The notes: generated by a model not told the origin, from the letters alone. 26,682 bases of DNA from Pontiellaceae bacterium (GCA_016937035.1 JAFGWS010000019.1:1-26682), one strand, 5' to 3'; counted from the stretch's first letter, positions 6,460 through 15,069 are shown. Translations and numbers: made by a program.

Positions 6460-7350
6460 ATGGGCAGGAAATTTAACAGGGTGGCGGTTTTAAAGGGCGG
6501 CGTTTCTTCGGAGCGCGAGGTGTCGTTGAAATCGGGTGCAGCCGTTGCACAGGGGTTGCGCGAGGGCGGTTATGAGGTGGTGGAAGTGGATGTTGATTCG
6601 CGGAGTCTGGAGCTTCCGTGTGGGGTGGAGGCGGTTTTTGTAGCGCTTCACGGACAGTTTGGAGAGGATGGAGAAGTTCAGGCTTTACTGGCGGAAGCGG
6701 GGGTTCCTTTTACGGGTTCCGGTGCAGCATCGAGCCGCCTCTCATTTGATAAGGTTTTAACGCGCGTTCGACTGGAAGAAAACGGTGTGCCCGTAGCAAA
6801 AGGCGAAGTGCTGAAGTCCGCTGATGCACGAACGCTGTCGTTGCCGGTCGTGGTGAAGCCGCCGCGCGAGGGCTCGAGTGTGGGCTGCTGTCTCGTCTTT
6901 GCAGAATCGGACTGGGAGGCTTCGTTTAAAGAGGCGGCACAGTTTTCGGACAATGTGCTCGTGGAAGAATATATTCCCGGACGTGAGCTGACGGTGGGGA
7001 TTGTGGGTGATCAGGTGCTGCCTGTCGTGGAGATTAAGCCTGCGGAGAAGTGGTATGATTTTGCAGCCAAATATGTGACCGGCGATACAGAATATACCGT
7101 TCCGGCGAAGCTTGAGCCTGAAACGGCAGAGCAGCTTCAGGCGATTGCGCTGAAGACATTTACATGTTTGGGCGCGGAAGGTTTCGGACGTGTCGATTTT
7201 CGACTTTCTCCGGAGGGAAAACCCTACGTGCTGGAACTGAATGCCATTCCGGGATTTACCGCAACCAGCCTGCTTCCCAAGGCGGCTCAGGCGGCAGGAA
7301 TCGGTTTTTCAGCGCTTTGTTGTCGAATCATGGAGCAGGCCCATCTATAG
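6460..7350 (+). CDS. ddl: D-alanine--D-alanine ligase
   Basis: This 296-aa ATP-grasp ligase joins two D-alanines for the peptidoglycan stem peptide in the cytoplasm. Visible signatures are KGGVSSEREVSLKSG at the N terminus, ALHGQFGEDG and FTGSGAASSRLSFDK around 65-105, VVKPPREGSSVG near 145, the VEEYIPGRELTVG strand, and the C-terminal metal and substrate loop GFGRVDF ... LELNAIPGFTATSLLP. An upstream frame opening exists at 6394. I chose the ATG at 6460 because GGAG lies 5 nt before it and because family homology begins at MGRKFNRVAVLKGG. Length is normal. It heads a ddl-ftsQ-ftsA-ftsZ run, the usual end of a division and cell-wall cluster, with 27 bp to ftsQ. Confidence 0.95.
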   Translation: MGRKFNRVAVLKGGVSSEREVSLKSGAAVAQGLREGGYEVVEVDVDSRSLELPCGVEAVFVALHGQFGEDGEVQALLAEAGVPFTGSGAASSRLSFDKVLTRVRLEENGVPVAKGEVLKSADARTLSLPVVVKPPREGSSVGCCLVFAESDWEASFKEAAQFSDNVLVEEYIPGRELTVGIVGDQVLPVVEIKPAEKWYDFAAKYVTGDTEYTVPAKLEPETAEQLQAIALKTFTCLGAEGFGRVDFRLSPEGKPYVLELNAIPGFTATSLLPKAAQAAGIGFSALCCRIMEQAHL

Positions 7351-7377
7351 TGAAGGCTTGTTTCAGGGGTGCAGAGA

Positions 7378-8241
7378 ATGGCGGTTAAAAAGTCGAATAC
7401 GAATCGAGGGAATATCCAGTATGTGAAGGACCGGAAACGCGCAGAGCGGCGTGGGCCGGTCGTCGCGCGCCGTGTTGCCGCAATCCTTGTTCTGTTGGTG
7501 TTGGCCGTGTTTCTCTGTGCGGGTATTGTTTGGTCTTTTTTATGGGCCGAACGCGCGCTGTTTTCTGAAAATCCAACGTTTAAGATTCGCGCCATTGAGG
7601 TCTCCATTTCAGGGAATAAATTCAGTGAGTCGGATATTTGCGAAATGGGCAAAATACGCGAGGGGATGAATCTGTTTGCGCTGAATTTTAAGGATCTTCG
7701 TAAAAAATTCATCGAATACCCTGATATTGTTTCAATTGAGTTTAAGCGGCTGCTTCCGGATACGTTGCGGATCCTGGTGCGCGAACGCGTTCCGGTGGCC
7801 CGGGTGAATTCTGACCATCCTGATTCGAAAGTCCGCTGTCTGATCGATGCAGAAGGGGTGTTGTTGCCCTTCGAAGGTCGGCGGGATGCGTGGAGTCTTG
7901 GCTACATCATAGGGCTCTCCGAAAAGTTAGTCCCCGGAAAGCGATTAAATGATGAAAAGATCAAGGTGGCGTTAGGCATCATCAAGCTGTGCAACAGTAA
8001 TCCTCAATGGGATAATTATATTGAGTTACTGAATATTGATGTTTCTCCGTACGATTATGTCATTTTGAACCTGAGGGAAAACAACATCGCAAAAATACCG
8101 TTGCATTCGCTGGAGTCAAAACTGTCAAAGCTGGCAGCGGCCGTTGAGACGGCCATCACGCAGGGAAATCCTCCGGTCAATATGAAAATTGATCTGACAC
8201 CAAACGGAGACTCCGCATTTATAGACAGAAGATCAGAATAG
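7378..8241 (+). CDS. ftsQ: Cell division protein FtsQ/DivIB
   Basis: This 287-aa bitopic membrane protein has a basic cytoplasmic N terminus (about 1-30), one transmembrane helix (about 32-57, rich in V, L, A) and a periplasmic POTRA-like domain beginning IRAIEVSISGNKFSESDI. The FtsQ beta-domain follows (DIVSIEFKRLLPDTLRILVR, then RVPVARV). FtsQ links early Z-ring proteins to septal peptidoglycan synthesis through FtsB/FtsL. A GTG at 7369 is in frame, but AGGGG at 7365-7369 is ideally spaced for the ATG at 7378. Sequence identity to model FtsQ is low, as usual for this family, so the name rests on topology, POTRA pattern and position between ddl and ftsA. Confidence 0.88.
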   Translation: MAVKKSNTNRGNIQYVKDRKRAERRGPVVARRVAAILVLLVLAVFLCAGIVWSFLWAERALFSENPTFKIRAIEVSISGNKFSESDICEMGKIREGMNLFALNFKDLRKKFIEYPDIVSIEFKRLLPDTLRILVRERVPVARVNSDHPDSKVRCLIDAEGVLLPFEGRRDAWSLGYIIGLSEKLVPGKRLNDEKIKVALGIIKLCNSNPQWDNYIELLNIDVSPYDYVILNLRENNIAKIPLHSLESKLSKLAAAVETAITQGNPPVNMKIDLTPNGDSAFIDRRSE

Positions 8242-8255
8242 AAGCAAAAAACAGT

Positions 8256-9482
8256 ATGTCATTAGAAGCAACAGCAGTTTTAGAAATAGGGACGAGCACC
8301 ATCCGCGTTTTGGTGGGTGAGCTGCGCGATGACGGTGTGGTTACCGTGGTCGGCATGGGCGAGGCGGAGTCGAAGGGCATTCGTAAGGGCGAAATTGTGG
8401 ACCGCGATGACGCCATTGACTGCGTGCGTGCGGCGCTGAAGGCCGCAGAGGAAAATTGGCGCAAGACGATTCAGTCCGTCATCCTGATTACTTCCGGCGG
8501 TCAGGCGGAAGCAAAAAAGAGCACCGGGGTCCATCGCGTGGTCGATCCGGGCGATAACCGTTTGGCGGAAATCGGGGAAGCGGATGTGGCGGAGGTGGTC
8601 GAAACGGCCCGTAAAGTACTGCTCCCCGAAAACCGGATTCGACTTCATACGCTTCAACAGTTTTTCCAGGTGGATGATTCGCTCCATGTGACGAATCCGG
8701 TGGGAATGGCCTGCGAGGAGCTGCGGGTGGATGTGCTGACGATTCACGGAAAGCGAAGCGCCGTGGATAATTTGCGCAAAATAGTCGATGATGCGCCGAT
8801 AGCTTGTGAGGACGCGGTTTTCAGCGGATTGTGTGCTGCCCGTGCGGTCGTCTCCGATGAGCAGAAAAAAGCCGGCGTACTGGTCATTGATATCGGTGCC
8901 GGCACAACCGATTTTGTGCTCTATTATGACGGCTTTGTTATGGCCGCCGGATCGATCGGGGTGGGGGGCGAACATGTGACGAACGATATTTCCTCCGGGC
9001 TTCAGATTCCGATGGTTCAAGCGGAATTGCTTAAGCAGGACAAGGGCAGCGCAATCACTAATCTGATGGAGCGCGATCATAATATTTCAGTGCCGGCATC
9101 GTCGCAGGGTTTCGGCGGAAAAATGGTGCGCGCCATTACACTCAACACCATCATAAATGCACGCATGGACGAACTCTTTGGACTTATAAAAGAGAGTGTC
9201 GATCACAGCTGCCCGAATGTTCCGCTGGGGGCAGGGGTTCTGCTGACGGGTGGCGGTTCTTTTTTGAGCGGAACGCGCGATCTGGGGCAAAAGGTGTTTA
9301 ATGCACCGTGCTCGCAGGGGAAACCGTTTGATGTTCAGGGATTATCCACCGTGAAAGAGGGTTCGCTCTACGCCTGTCACATCGGTGCAATTCGGTATGC
9401 TTCGGATATGAAAACAGTGGAATACAAACCCTCTTTGGGTCGGCGCTTGCTGAAGATGCTCTGGGGAGGTGGCCGTGACTGA
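8256..9482 (+). CDS. ftsA: Cell division actin-like protein FtsA
   Basis: This 408-aa actin-fold ATPase tethers FtsZ filaments to the membrane. The first phosphate-binding strand is VLEIGTSTIRVLVGE at the N terminus, and the second is VIDIGAGTTD with D212. The adenosine motif is VLLTGGGSFLSG near 330. The SHS2 (1C) subdomain lies at about 80-165. The C-terminal tail SLGRRLLKMLWGGG can form the basic amphipathic membrane-targeting helix. Fourteen bases separate it from ftsQ. No strong Shine-Dalgarno is visible, so coupling to ftsQ is likely. The stop lies within the start region of ftsZ (8-bp overlap with the chosen start). Length and domain order are normal. Confidence 0.93.
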   Translation: MSLEATAVLEIGTSTIRVLVGELRDDGVVTVVGMGEAESKGIRKGEIVDRDDAIDCVRAALKAAEENWRKTIQSVILITSGGQAEAKKSTGVHRVVDPGDNRLAEIGEADVAEVVETARKVLLPENRIRLHTLQQFFQVDDSLHVTNPVGMACEELRVDVLTIHGKRSAVDNLRKIVDDAPIACEDAVFSGLCAARAVVSDEQKKAGVLVIDIGAGTTDFVLYYDGFVMAAGSIGVGGEHVTNDISSGLQIPMVQAELLKQDKGSAITNLMERDHNISVPASSQGFGGKMVRAITLNTIINARMDELFGLIKESVDHSCPNVPLGAGVLLTGGGSFLSGTRDLGQKVFNAPCSQGKPFDVQGLSTVKEGSLYACHIGAIRYASDMKTVEYKPSLGRRLLKMLWGGGRD

Positions 9483-10620
9483 TCCATCCGAAAAACGACT
9501 TTCTAATCTGCATGTTCCCCGCATATTGATCATGGGGGTGGGATCGAGCGGAAGCCTCGCGGTTTCCGGCCTTTCCGGTCTTTCTGATGAGGTGATGATT
9601 ACTGCGGTGGATACCGACAGCAAGCTGCTTTCCGCGTTGGAGATCGATAGTTTTATTTGTGTCGGCGAAAGCATAACGCACGGCCTCAGTGCGGGCGGTG
9701 CGGTTGAGTTGGGGCGGCAGTCGGTGGAAAAAGATTCATCGGGCATCCGCCGAAAACTACGGGACGTGGATTTAGTGATTCTCGTGGGCGGCCTGGGCGG
9801 CGGAACGGCTTCCGGTGCGTTGCCGGTGGTCACTCGTATTGCCCGTGAGGCCGGTTGCCTGATTCTGGCGGTCGTCTCCATGCCGTTTGATTTTGAAGGG
9901 AAAATGAAAAAATCCGCCGCAGACGATGCGATGAAACGCGTACGAACCCACGCCGATGCCGTCATTCGTATCTCCAACGAACGACTGTTGAGCCGCGCCG
10001 ATGCCGAGATTTCGGCGGAGGATGCATTTTCCAGAAGCCATCAGGTGATGCGCGACGGCGTGGCTATGCTCTGCCGTCTGATTTCCAGCGTTGGCGTGTG
10101 CAGTCTGGATTTTGCCTGTATACATACCATGCTTAAAAACTGCGATGGTTTCTGCAATTTTGCATTCGTGCGCGCCGCCGGTCCGACTCGGGCCGAGGTC
10201 GTGGCGGAGTCGTTACTGACTCATCCGCTGCTGGGCAATGTGGAGCCGTGGTCCAGAGCTCAAGGCGTTATTGTCGGAATAACCGGTGGCTCGGGCCTCG
10301 CACTGAGTGAGGTCGAAACGGTCATGAAAAAGATTCAAGCTGAACTCCCTGCGGAGGTCTGGTTTAACTTTGGGCTTCTGGTTGATCCGGATTGCGGCGA
10401 TGATCTTTCAGCTATGGTTTTGCTTGCGGAGCAGTGGAAAGAGCCGTTGGTGGATAGTGCCGGTCGGCAGATTTCGCTCCGCGGAAGAGGCGGACAGGGG
10501 GAATTTGCGCTCGAAACGGTTGGAAAAGGACGGTTTGCCCATGTGAATCCGACCATTTACAACAACCAGGATCTGGATGTCCCCACCTATATCCGCCGCG
10601 AAATTAAACTGCCGCGATAG
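9475..10620 (+). CDS. ftsZ: Divergent cell division GTPase FtsZ
   Basis: This 381-aa tubulin-fold protein has FtsZ hallmarks. The nucleotide loop is GVGSSGSLAV at 21-30 (usually GVGGGGGNAV), the tubulin signature is GGLGGGTASGALP at 105-117, and PFDFEGK covers 137-143. The C-terminal peptide LDVPTYIRREIKLPR matches the conserved tail that binds FtsA/ZipA-type partners, with a linker of modest length. It is strongly diverged. In the T7 loop SLDFAC (210-215), the residues equivalent to E. coli N207 and D212 are Ser and Cys, and only the D209 equivalent is kept. The position equivalent to D187 is Gln. Polymerisation-dependent GTP hydrolysis may therefore be weak or altered. The start is GTG at 9475, with GGGGAGG 5 nt before it; a GTG at 9469 would overlap that site. 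It overlaps ftsA by 8 bp. Confidence 0.88.
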   Translation: MTDPSEKRLSNLHVPRILIMGVGSSGSLAVSGLSGLSDEVMITAVDTDSKLLSALEIDSFICVGESITHGLSAGGAVELGRQSVEKDSSGIRRKLRDVDLVILVGGLGGGTASGALPVVTRIAREAGCLILAVVSMPFDFEGKMKKSAADDAMKRVRTHADAVIRISNERLLSRADAEISAEDAFSRSHQVMRDGVAMLCRLISSVGVCSLDFACIHTMLKNCDGFCNFAFVRAAGPTRAEVVAESLLTHPLLGNVEPWSRAQGVIVGITGGSGLALSEVETVMKKIQAELPAEVWFNFGLLVDPDCGDDLSAMVLLAEQWKEPLVDSAGRQISLRGRGGQGEFALETVGKGRFAHVNPTIYNNQDLDVPTYIRREIKLPR

Positions 10621-10677
10621 TGCCCGTAGACAACGCAGGAGAACCCGGGCGTTGACCCACTGAAAACGGACTGAGGT

Positions 10678-11643
10678 TTAGTAGCCTTTGGGATGGGCCT
10701 GATGCCAATTCCAAGCGCTTTGGACGATTTCCTGAAGGTCGGCGTGCTGCGGATTCCAGCCGAGGACCGTTTTGGCCTTGGCGGCATCGGCAACGAGCGC
10801 CGTACAGTCGCCGGGGCGACGGGGCTGCACTTCGGCGGGGATCGGATGGCCGGTCACTTTGCGGCAGACATCGATCACTTCTTTGACGGTGTAGCCGTCG
10901 CCGTTACCGAGGTTGAAGGCCCCGGAAATACCCGGCTTGAGGGCCAGAATATGCGCCTGCGCCAGATCTTTGATGTGGATATAGTCGCGGACGCAGGTGC
11001 CGTCGCGCGTTTCATAGTCCTCGCCGAAGATGAAGATTTTTTCGCGCTTTCCTTGCGCGACTTGGAGCACAAGGGGAATCAGATGGCTTTCCGGATCGTG
11101 CGCCTCGCCGTATTGTTCGGTAGCGCCGCAGGCGTTGAAGTAGCGCAGAAAGACGCATTCAATGCCGTGGATTTCCTGCCCCCACCGGAAGATTTTTTCG
11201 CAAATCAGCTTCGATTCACCGTAGACGGATTCGGGTTTCTGCGGGAGTGTTTCGTCCATCGGAATACGCTCCGGCGTTCCGTAGGTGGCGCAGGTGGAGG
11301 AAAAGATGAGCTTTTTACATCCGGCTTCCACCATCGCGGTCATCAGGTTGAGCGATCCGCTGACATTGTTTTCAAAGAACGGCATAGGCGTTTTCATCGA
11401 TTCGCCGACTTCGATGTAGGCGGCAAAATGAATGACCGCCTCGGGGCGTTCCGCGAGCAGCGCGTTTTTGATGTCGTTCTTGTTACGCAGATCGCCCTGA
11501 ATGAACGATGCGCGAGGATCAACCGCCGGGCGATGTCCGCGTTCGAGATTATCGAAGACGACAACGTCGTGCCCTTCGTCGCAGAGCATTTGGGTGGTAA
11601 CGCTTCCGATATATCCGGCTCCGCCGGCAACGAGTACTTTCAT
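10678..11643 (-). CDS. galE: UDP-glucose 4-epimerase
   Basis: This 321-aa extended short-chain dehydrogenase interconverts UDP-galactose and UDP-glucose, completing the Leloir pathway and supplying UDP-galactose for glycans. It has the NAD-binding GGAGYIGS at 7-14, the HFAAYIEVGES segment, the catalytic SSTCATYG and YGESK (Y-x-x-x-K), and the sugar-binding LRYFNACGATEQYGE and CVRDYIHIKDLA. AAGGAG lies 8 nt before the ATG. It follows galK after 25 bp, so the two form an operon. It converges on ftsZ with 57 bp between. A 6-bp stem there (CAACGC at 10631, GCGTTG downstream) lacks a T-run and is not a convincing terminator. Length is normal. Confidence 0.95.
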   Translation of the reverse strand: MKVLVAGGAGYIGSVTTQMLCDEGHDVVVFDNLERGHRPAVDPRASFIQGDLRNKNDIKNALLAERPEAVIHFAAYIEVGESMKTPMPFFENNVSGSLNLMTAMVEAGCKKLIFSSTCATYGTPERIPMDETLPQKPESVYGESKLICEKIFRWGQEIHGIECVFLRYFNACGATEQYGEAHDPESHLIPLVLQVAQGKREKIFIFGEDYETRDGTCVRDYIHIKDLAQAHILALKPGISGAFNLGNGDGYTVKEVIDVCRKVTGHPIPAEVQPRRPGDCTALVADAAKAKTVLGWNPQHADLQEIVQSAWNWHQAHPKGY

Positions 11644-11668
11644 TTGAGAAACTCCTTATTGCGTATTT

Positions 11669-12835
11669 CTACTCCACCACCGTTGCGCCGGCGGAAGGAA
11701 TGATCGTTTCCGCCGTAGGCTCAAAGCCTTTGGTTTTGCAGATTTCAATGATTTTTGCGCAGACGGCGTCGGCCTGGTCGGCGTGTACGAGCGCGATGGC
11801 GCTGCCGCCCCAACCGCCGCCGGAGAGGCGTGCGCCGAGTGCGCCGGCCTCGCGGGCGGCTTCAACAACGAGATCCAGTTCCGCACAGGAATTTTCAAAC
11901 GCGGTGCGCGAGGTTTCGTGAGAGTCATAGAGATATTGACCAAAGGCTTCAAGCTTCCCTTCTTTGAGCAGCTTCACGCCTTCTTCCACGCGATAAATTT
12001 CGCCGACTACGTGGGTTGCGCGCTGGGCGGCCTCGGGATCGATCTTCTCTTTGTTGGCTTCAAAATCTTCGAAGGCAATGTCGCGCAGCGCGGAAATCTC
12101 GTAGTCGACGAGCGCGTTAAGTTCAGCGGCCGCCTTTTCGCAGCTTTTCCGTCGTGCGTTGTAGGGCGACTCGGCGAGGGCGTGTTTGACGTTCGGGTTG
12201 ATCATCAGAAAGACAACATCGTCAGGCAGTTTAACGGGATAGGTCTCCAACGTACGGAAGTCGGAGTGAATCAGCCCATGGTGGACGCCGTAAATGCTGG
12301 AGAATTGGTCGAGCAGACCGCAGCTGCATCCGGCAAACTCGTGCTCAGCGCGCTGACCGATCTTGGCAATGTCGATTTTATCAATCTTCTTGCCGGTGTA
12401 GGCGAGCACGGCATACGCGGTGGCGACTTCCAGTGCGGCGGAGCTGGAGAGTCCGGCGCCCATTGGAATGGAGCCGAGAAACGTGCAGTCAACGTTGTTG
12501 ATTTCTACACCGAAGTCGCGGAGGTAGTGCATTACGCCTTTTACATAGTTAGCCCACTGAAATTTCTTTTCCAGCGCATCGCCGTTGGAAGGATCAAACT
12601 CGGCGGTCTCTTTCAGGTCGCCGGCGGTCAAACGTACGCCCGGTTTGTCGGAGGCGGAGATGCAGAAGCAGTGCCCCATGTTGATGGCGCAGGAAAAGGT
12701 GGTGCCGGCATTGTAGTCGGTGTGATTGCCCAGCACTTCAATGCGACCCGGAGCATAGGCCGCCGTGGTGGGATCCTTTCCGTAGATTTCCGCGTGGATG
12801 GCCTTTGCTTTCTTCACAACCTGTTCATCATACAT
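11669..12835 (-). CDS. galK: Galactokinase
   Basis: This 388-aa GHMP kinase phosphorylates alpha-D-galactose at C1 using ATP. The galactokinase signature reads GRIEVLGNHTDYNAG at about 30-44, where most relatives have GRVNLIGEHTDYN; the N and E positions are changed. The ATP loop is PMGAGLSSSAALE at about 124-136, the substrate Asp lies in GLLDQFSS, and motif 3 is LSGGGWGGSAIALV near 350. GGAGG sits 7 nt before the ATG. galE follows after 25 bp, giving a galKE operon. Fit to the family is strong despite the altered signature; another anomeric sugar kinase cannot be fully excluded, but galE next door supports galactose. Confidence 0.92.
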   Translation of the reverse strand: MYDEQVVKKAKAIHAEIYGKDPTTAAYAPGRIEVLGNHTDYNAGTTFSCAINMGHCFCISASDKPGVRLTAGDLKETAEFDPSNGDALEKKFQWANYVKGVMHYLRDFGVEINNVDCTFLGSIPMGAGLSSSAALEVATAYAVLAYTGKKIDKIDIAKIGQRAEHEFAGCSCGLLDQFSSIYGVHHGLIHSDFRTLETYPVKLPDDVVFLMINPNVKHALAESPYNARRKSCEKAAAELNALVDYEISALRDIAFEDFEANKEKIDPEAAQRATHVVGEIYRVEEGVKLLKEGKLEAFGQYLYDSHETSRTAFENSCAELDLVVEAAREAGALGARLSGGGWGGSAIALVHADQADAVCAKIIEICKTKGFEPTAETIIPSAGATVVE

Positions 12836-12870
12836 GGGTTTTCCTCCGGTAGAGTTAAAATGAACAGGTG

Positions 12871-12899
12871 ACTATAGGTTCAGCAGCGAAATAAGTCCA
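12871..12899 (-). promoter_or_regulatory. Candidate sigma-70 promoter for galKE
   Basis: Read on the minus strand, TGGACT (12894-12899) and TATAGT (12871-12876) are separated by exactly 17 bp. They match the -35 and -10 consensus at 4 of 6 and 5 of 6 positions. They lie about 35 bp before the galK ATG, leaving room for a short leader with the GGAGG site. No experimental support. Confidence 0.5.
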
Positions 12900-12964
12900 T
12901 AGGCTAAACCCGCAAAAGAAATCATCTCTTCATTCGGCCCTGGCGTGAAAAGAGGATTTTTTTG

Positions 12965-12998
12965 GGATTGCCAAGGCGGGTATCTTGGTTTCCAATCC
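12965..12998 (+). promoter_or_regulatory. Stem-loop in the potA leader
   Basis: GGATTG (12965-12970) pairs with CAATCC (12993-12998), and CCAAG (12971-12975) pairs with CTTGG (12984-12988). This gives an 11-bp stem with a 4-nt bulge and an 8-nt loop. It follows a run of T residues at 12956-12963 and ends 32 bp before the potA start. It could be a leader structure affecting expression of the transporter, but no known riboswitch pattern is recognised. Confidence 0.35.
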
Positions 12999-13030
12999 GC
13001 ACTTTATTTGGAGGGCCGATCGAGGAAAAA

Positions 13031-14221
13031 ATGAACGGATTTCTGGAGTTTAAGGGTATAACGAAAAGCTTTGGCGACCTGACGGCGCTCGACAATGTTT
13101 CGTTGAGTATCTGTCAGGGCGAAATCTTTTCCCTGTTGGGTCCAAGCGGTTGTGGGAAGACCACGCTGCTGCGGATCTGTGCAGGGTTCGAAACGCCGGA
13201 CTCAGGCCGTGTTTTTCTCGACGGGAAAGATATTACCGACCTCCCGCCGAACCGTCGCAAGGTCAATACGATCTTCCAAAACTATGCGCTTTTTCCCAAC
13301 ATGACGCTGCGCGAAAATATTGCCTTCGGACTTCAGGTGGCCAAGGTTCCCAAGAAGGAAATTGCTGAGCGCGTGGAAGCGATGCTTCAGCTTGTTCAGC
13401 TCGAACCACACGCCCACAAGCGTCCGCACCAGATCAGCGGCGGCCAGAAGCAACGGGTCGCCATCGCCCGGGCGCTGGTCAACCGCCCGCAGGTCCTGCT
13501 GCTCGACGAGCCGCTGGCCGCTCTGGATCTCAAGCTGCGCCAACGCATGCTGGTCGAACTCGACGGTATCCATGATGAAGTCGGAACCACGTTTGTTTAT
13601 GTCACCCACGATCAGAGCGAGGCCATGGGCCTTTCGGACCGGATTGCCGTGTTCAACCACGGGATCGTCGAACAGGTCGGGACGTCCACGGAAATCTATG
13701 AGGCACCGCGCAGCAGCTTCACGGCGGCGTTTATCGGGGATACCAACTTTTTCAATGGACGGGTTTGCGAGGTCGTCGATAACGAGTATTGCCTGATCGA
13801 GATCGAGGGGATCGAGCCGCGGCTCCGCTTCTTCAACGACAAAAACCTGCGCGCCAATGTCCGGGTTGACGTGAGCGTCCGTCCCGAAAAGTTTTCGATG
13901 GACCGGACACCGCCGGTTTCCAGTCCGATGCACAACACGCTCCGCGGGATTGTCGAGGATATCATCTACCTGGGCTCGCATTCCAAGTGCTGGGTTCGGA
14001 TCAACGATGATTACCTGATTTCCGTCACCAGCCAGCACAGCCGTTTCCTGCTGGATCGCAAACCCATCCGGTGGAACGAGGAGGTTTGGATCAGCTGGCA
14101 TGCGGACGATGGCTACATGCTGGAACGGTACGACGAGAACGACGAGGCGCTGCTGGCCCTCCCGTCGGATACCGATCTCATCGAAGAATCCGCCGCAGTC
14201 GACGACGTGGAGGCGGAATAA
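13031..14221 (+). CDS. potA: Spermidine/putrescine ABC transporter ATP-binding protein
   Basis: This 396-aa cytoplasmic ATPase powers polyamine import through PotB and PotC. It has Walker A GPSGCGKTT at 37-45, a Q-loop (FQNYALF), signature ISGGQKQRVAIARAL at about 134-148, Walker B VLLLDEPLAALD, and H-loop THDQSEAM. The C-terminal 120 residues form a TOBE_2 regulatory domain, typical of PotA and related importers. The frame opens at 12962, but the ATG at 13031 has GAGG just upstream and marks the usual N terminus. Its TAA overlaps the potB ATG by one base (TAATG). The adjacent PotB, PotC and PotD give the substrate class. Iron or thiamine ABC ATPases look similar but have different partners. 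Confidence 0.94.
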   Translation: MNGFLEFKGITKSFGDLTALDNVSLSICQGEIFSLLGPSGCGKTTLLRICAGFETPDSGRVFLDGKDITDLPPNRRKVNTIFQNYALFPNMTLRENIAFGLQVAKVPKKEIAERVEAMLQLVQLEPHAHKRPHQISGGQKQRVAIARALVNRPQVLLLDEPLAALDLKLRQRMLVELDGIHDEVGTTFVYVTHDQSEAMGLSDRIAVFNHGIVEQVGTSTEIYEAPRSSFTAAFIGDTNFFNGRVCEVVDNEYCLIEIEGIEPRLRFFNDKNLRANVRVDVSVRPEKFSMDRTPPVSSPMHNTLRGIVEDIIYLGSHSKCWVRINDDYLISVTSQHSRFLLDRKPIRWNEEVWISWHADDGYMLERYDENDEALLALPSDTDLIEESAAVDDVEAE

Positions 14222-15069
14222 TGTCGAGGCGGCTGAAGGAATGGCTTCTTTCCATCCCCAGTCTTGCCTGGCTGGTGTTGTTTTTCCTGCTGCCGACACT
14301 GATGGTCTTTGTGATCGCCTTCAAGCCCGCCAATCCGCTCGGCGGTCTCGGCGATGGATGGACACTTCGAACCTGGATTGAACTCGGCAACCCGAATTAT
14401 CCTGCTATCGTCTGGCGTACGCTCCGGCTCTCTTTCTACTGCACCGCCATCTGTATTCTGTTGGGAATTCCCTTCAGCTACTATATCGCTCGTGCACCAG
14501 AGCGCCGCCAGCACCGGCTGCTCATGTTGGTGATTATTCCGTTCTGGACCAATTTCCTGATCCGCGTTTTCGCGTGGAAGGCCATTCTTCATCCGGAGGG
14601 ATTTCTCAAGAAGGGGCTGGTCATGGTCGGGCTGGCCACGCCCGATACGATGCTGCTCTACAACGAGGGGGCCGTGCTGCTGGTGATGGTCTATACCTAC
14701 CTCCCATTCGCGATTATGCCGCTGTATGCCTCGATCGAAAAATTTGATTTTTCGCTGATTGATGCCGCGCTCGACCTTGGGTCCACGGTGGCGACCGCCT
14801 TCCGGCGCATTTTTGTCCCCGGCATCCGGCGCGGCATACAAACCGCCATCCTGATGGTGCTCATTCCCGCCTTGGGCGCCTATGTCATTCCCGACATCCT
14901 GGGCGGACCGACGAGCGAAATGCTGGGGAACAAGATTGCCCAGCGGGCCTCGACCGACCGGAACCTTCCGCACGCCGCCGCCTTGTCCGCATTGCTTTGT
15001 CTGGGGGTTATGCTGCCGATGCTTGTCAGCACGCTGGTGCTGCGCCGGAAAAAGCGAGGCGAGCCATGA
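14221..15069 (+). CDS. potB: Polyamine ABC transporter permease PotB
   Basis: This 282-aa inner-membrane protein has about six hydrophobic segments, starting at SLAWLVLFFLLPTLMVFVIA, and a binding-protein-dependent transport (BPD_transp_1) domain. The cytoplasmic EAA-like loop that docks on PotA reads LIDAALDLGSTVATAFRRIF at about 179-198. The RRKKRGEP C terminus is basic, as expected on the cytoplasmic side. PotB and PotC together form the polyamine channel. The ATG overlaps the potA stop, and the TGA overlaps the potC ATG (ATGA), so translation of the four genes is coupled. Length matches E. coli PotB. Confidence 0.93.
   Translation: MSRRLKEWLLSIPSLAWLVLFFLLPTLMVFVIAFKPANPLGGLGDGWTLRTWIELGNPNYPAIVWRTLRLSFYCTAICILLGIPFSYYIARAPERRQHRLLMLVIIPFWTNFLIRVFAWKAILHPEGFLKKGLVMVGLATPDTMLLYNEGAVLLVMVYTYLPFAIMPLYASIEKFDFSLIDAALDLGSTVATAFRRIFVPGIRRGIQTAILMVLIPALGAYVIPDILGGPTSEMLGNKIAQRASTDRNLPHAAALSALLCLGVMLPMLVSTLVLRRKKRGEP

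Noticed and set aside
10631..10654. Possible bidirectional terminator between ftsZ and galE
   Set aside because: Only a 6-bp stem with a 12-nt loop and no T-run on either strand.
10693..12871. Plus-strand frames of over 300 codons opposite galE and galK
   Set aside because: The minus strand has complete GalE and GalK motifs with good ribosome sites; the plus frames have none.
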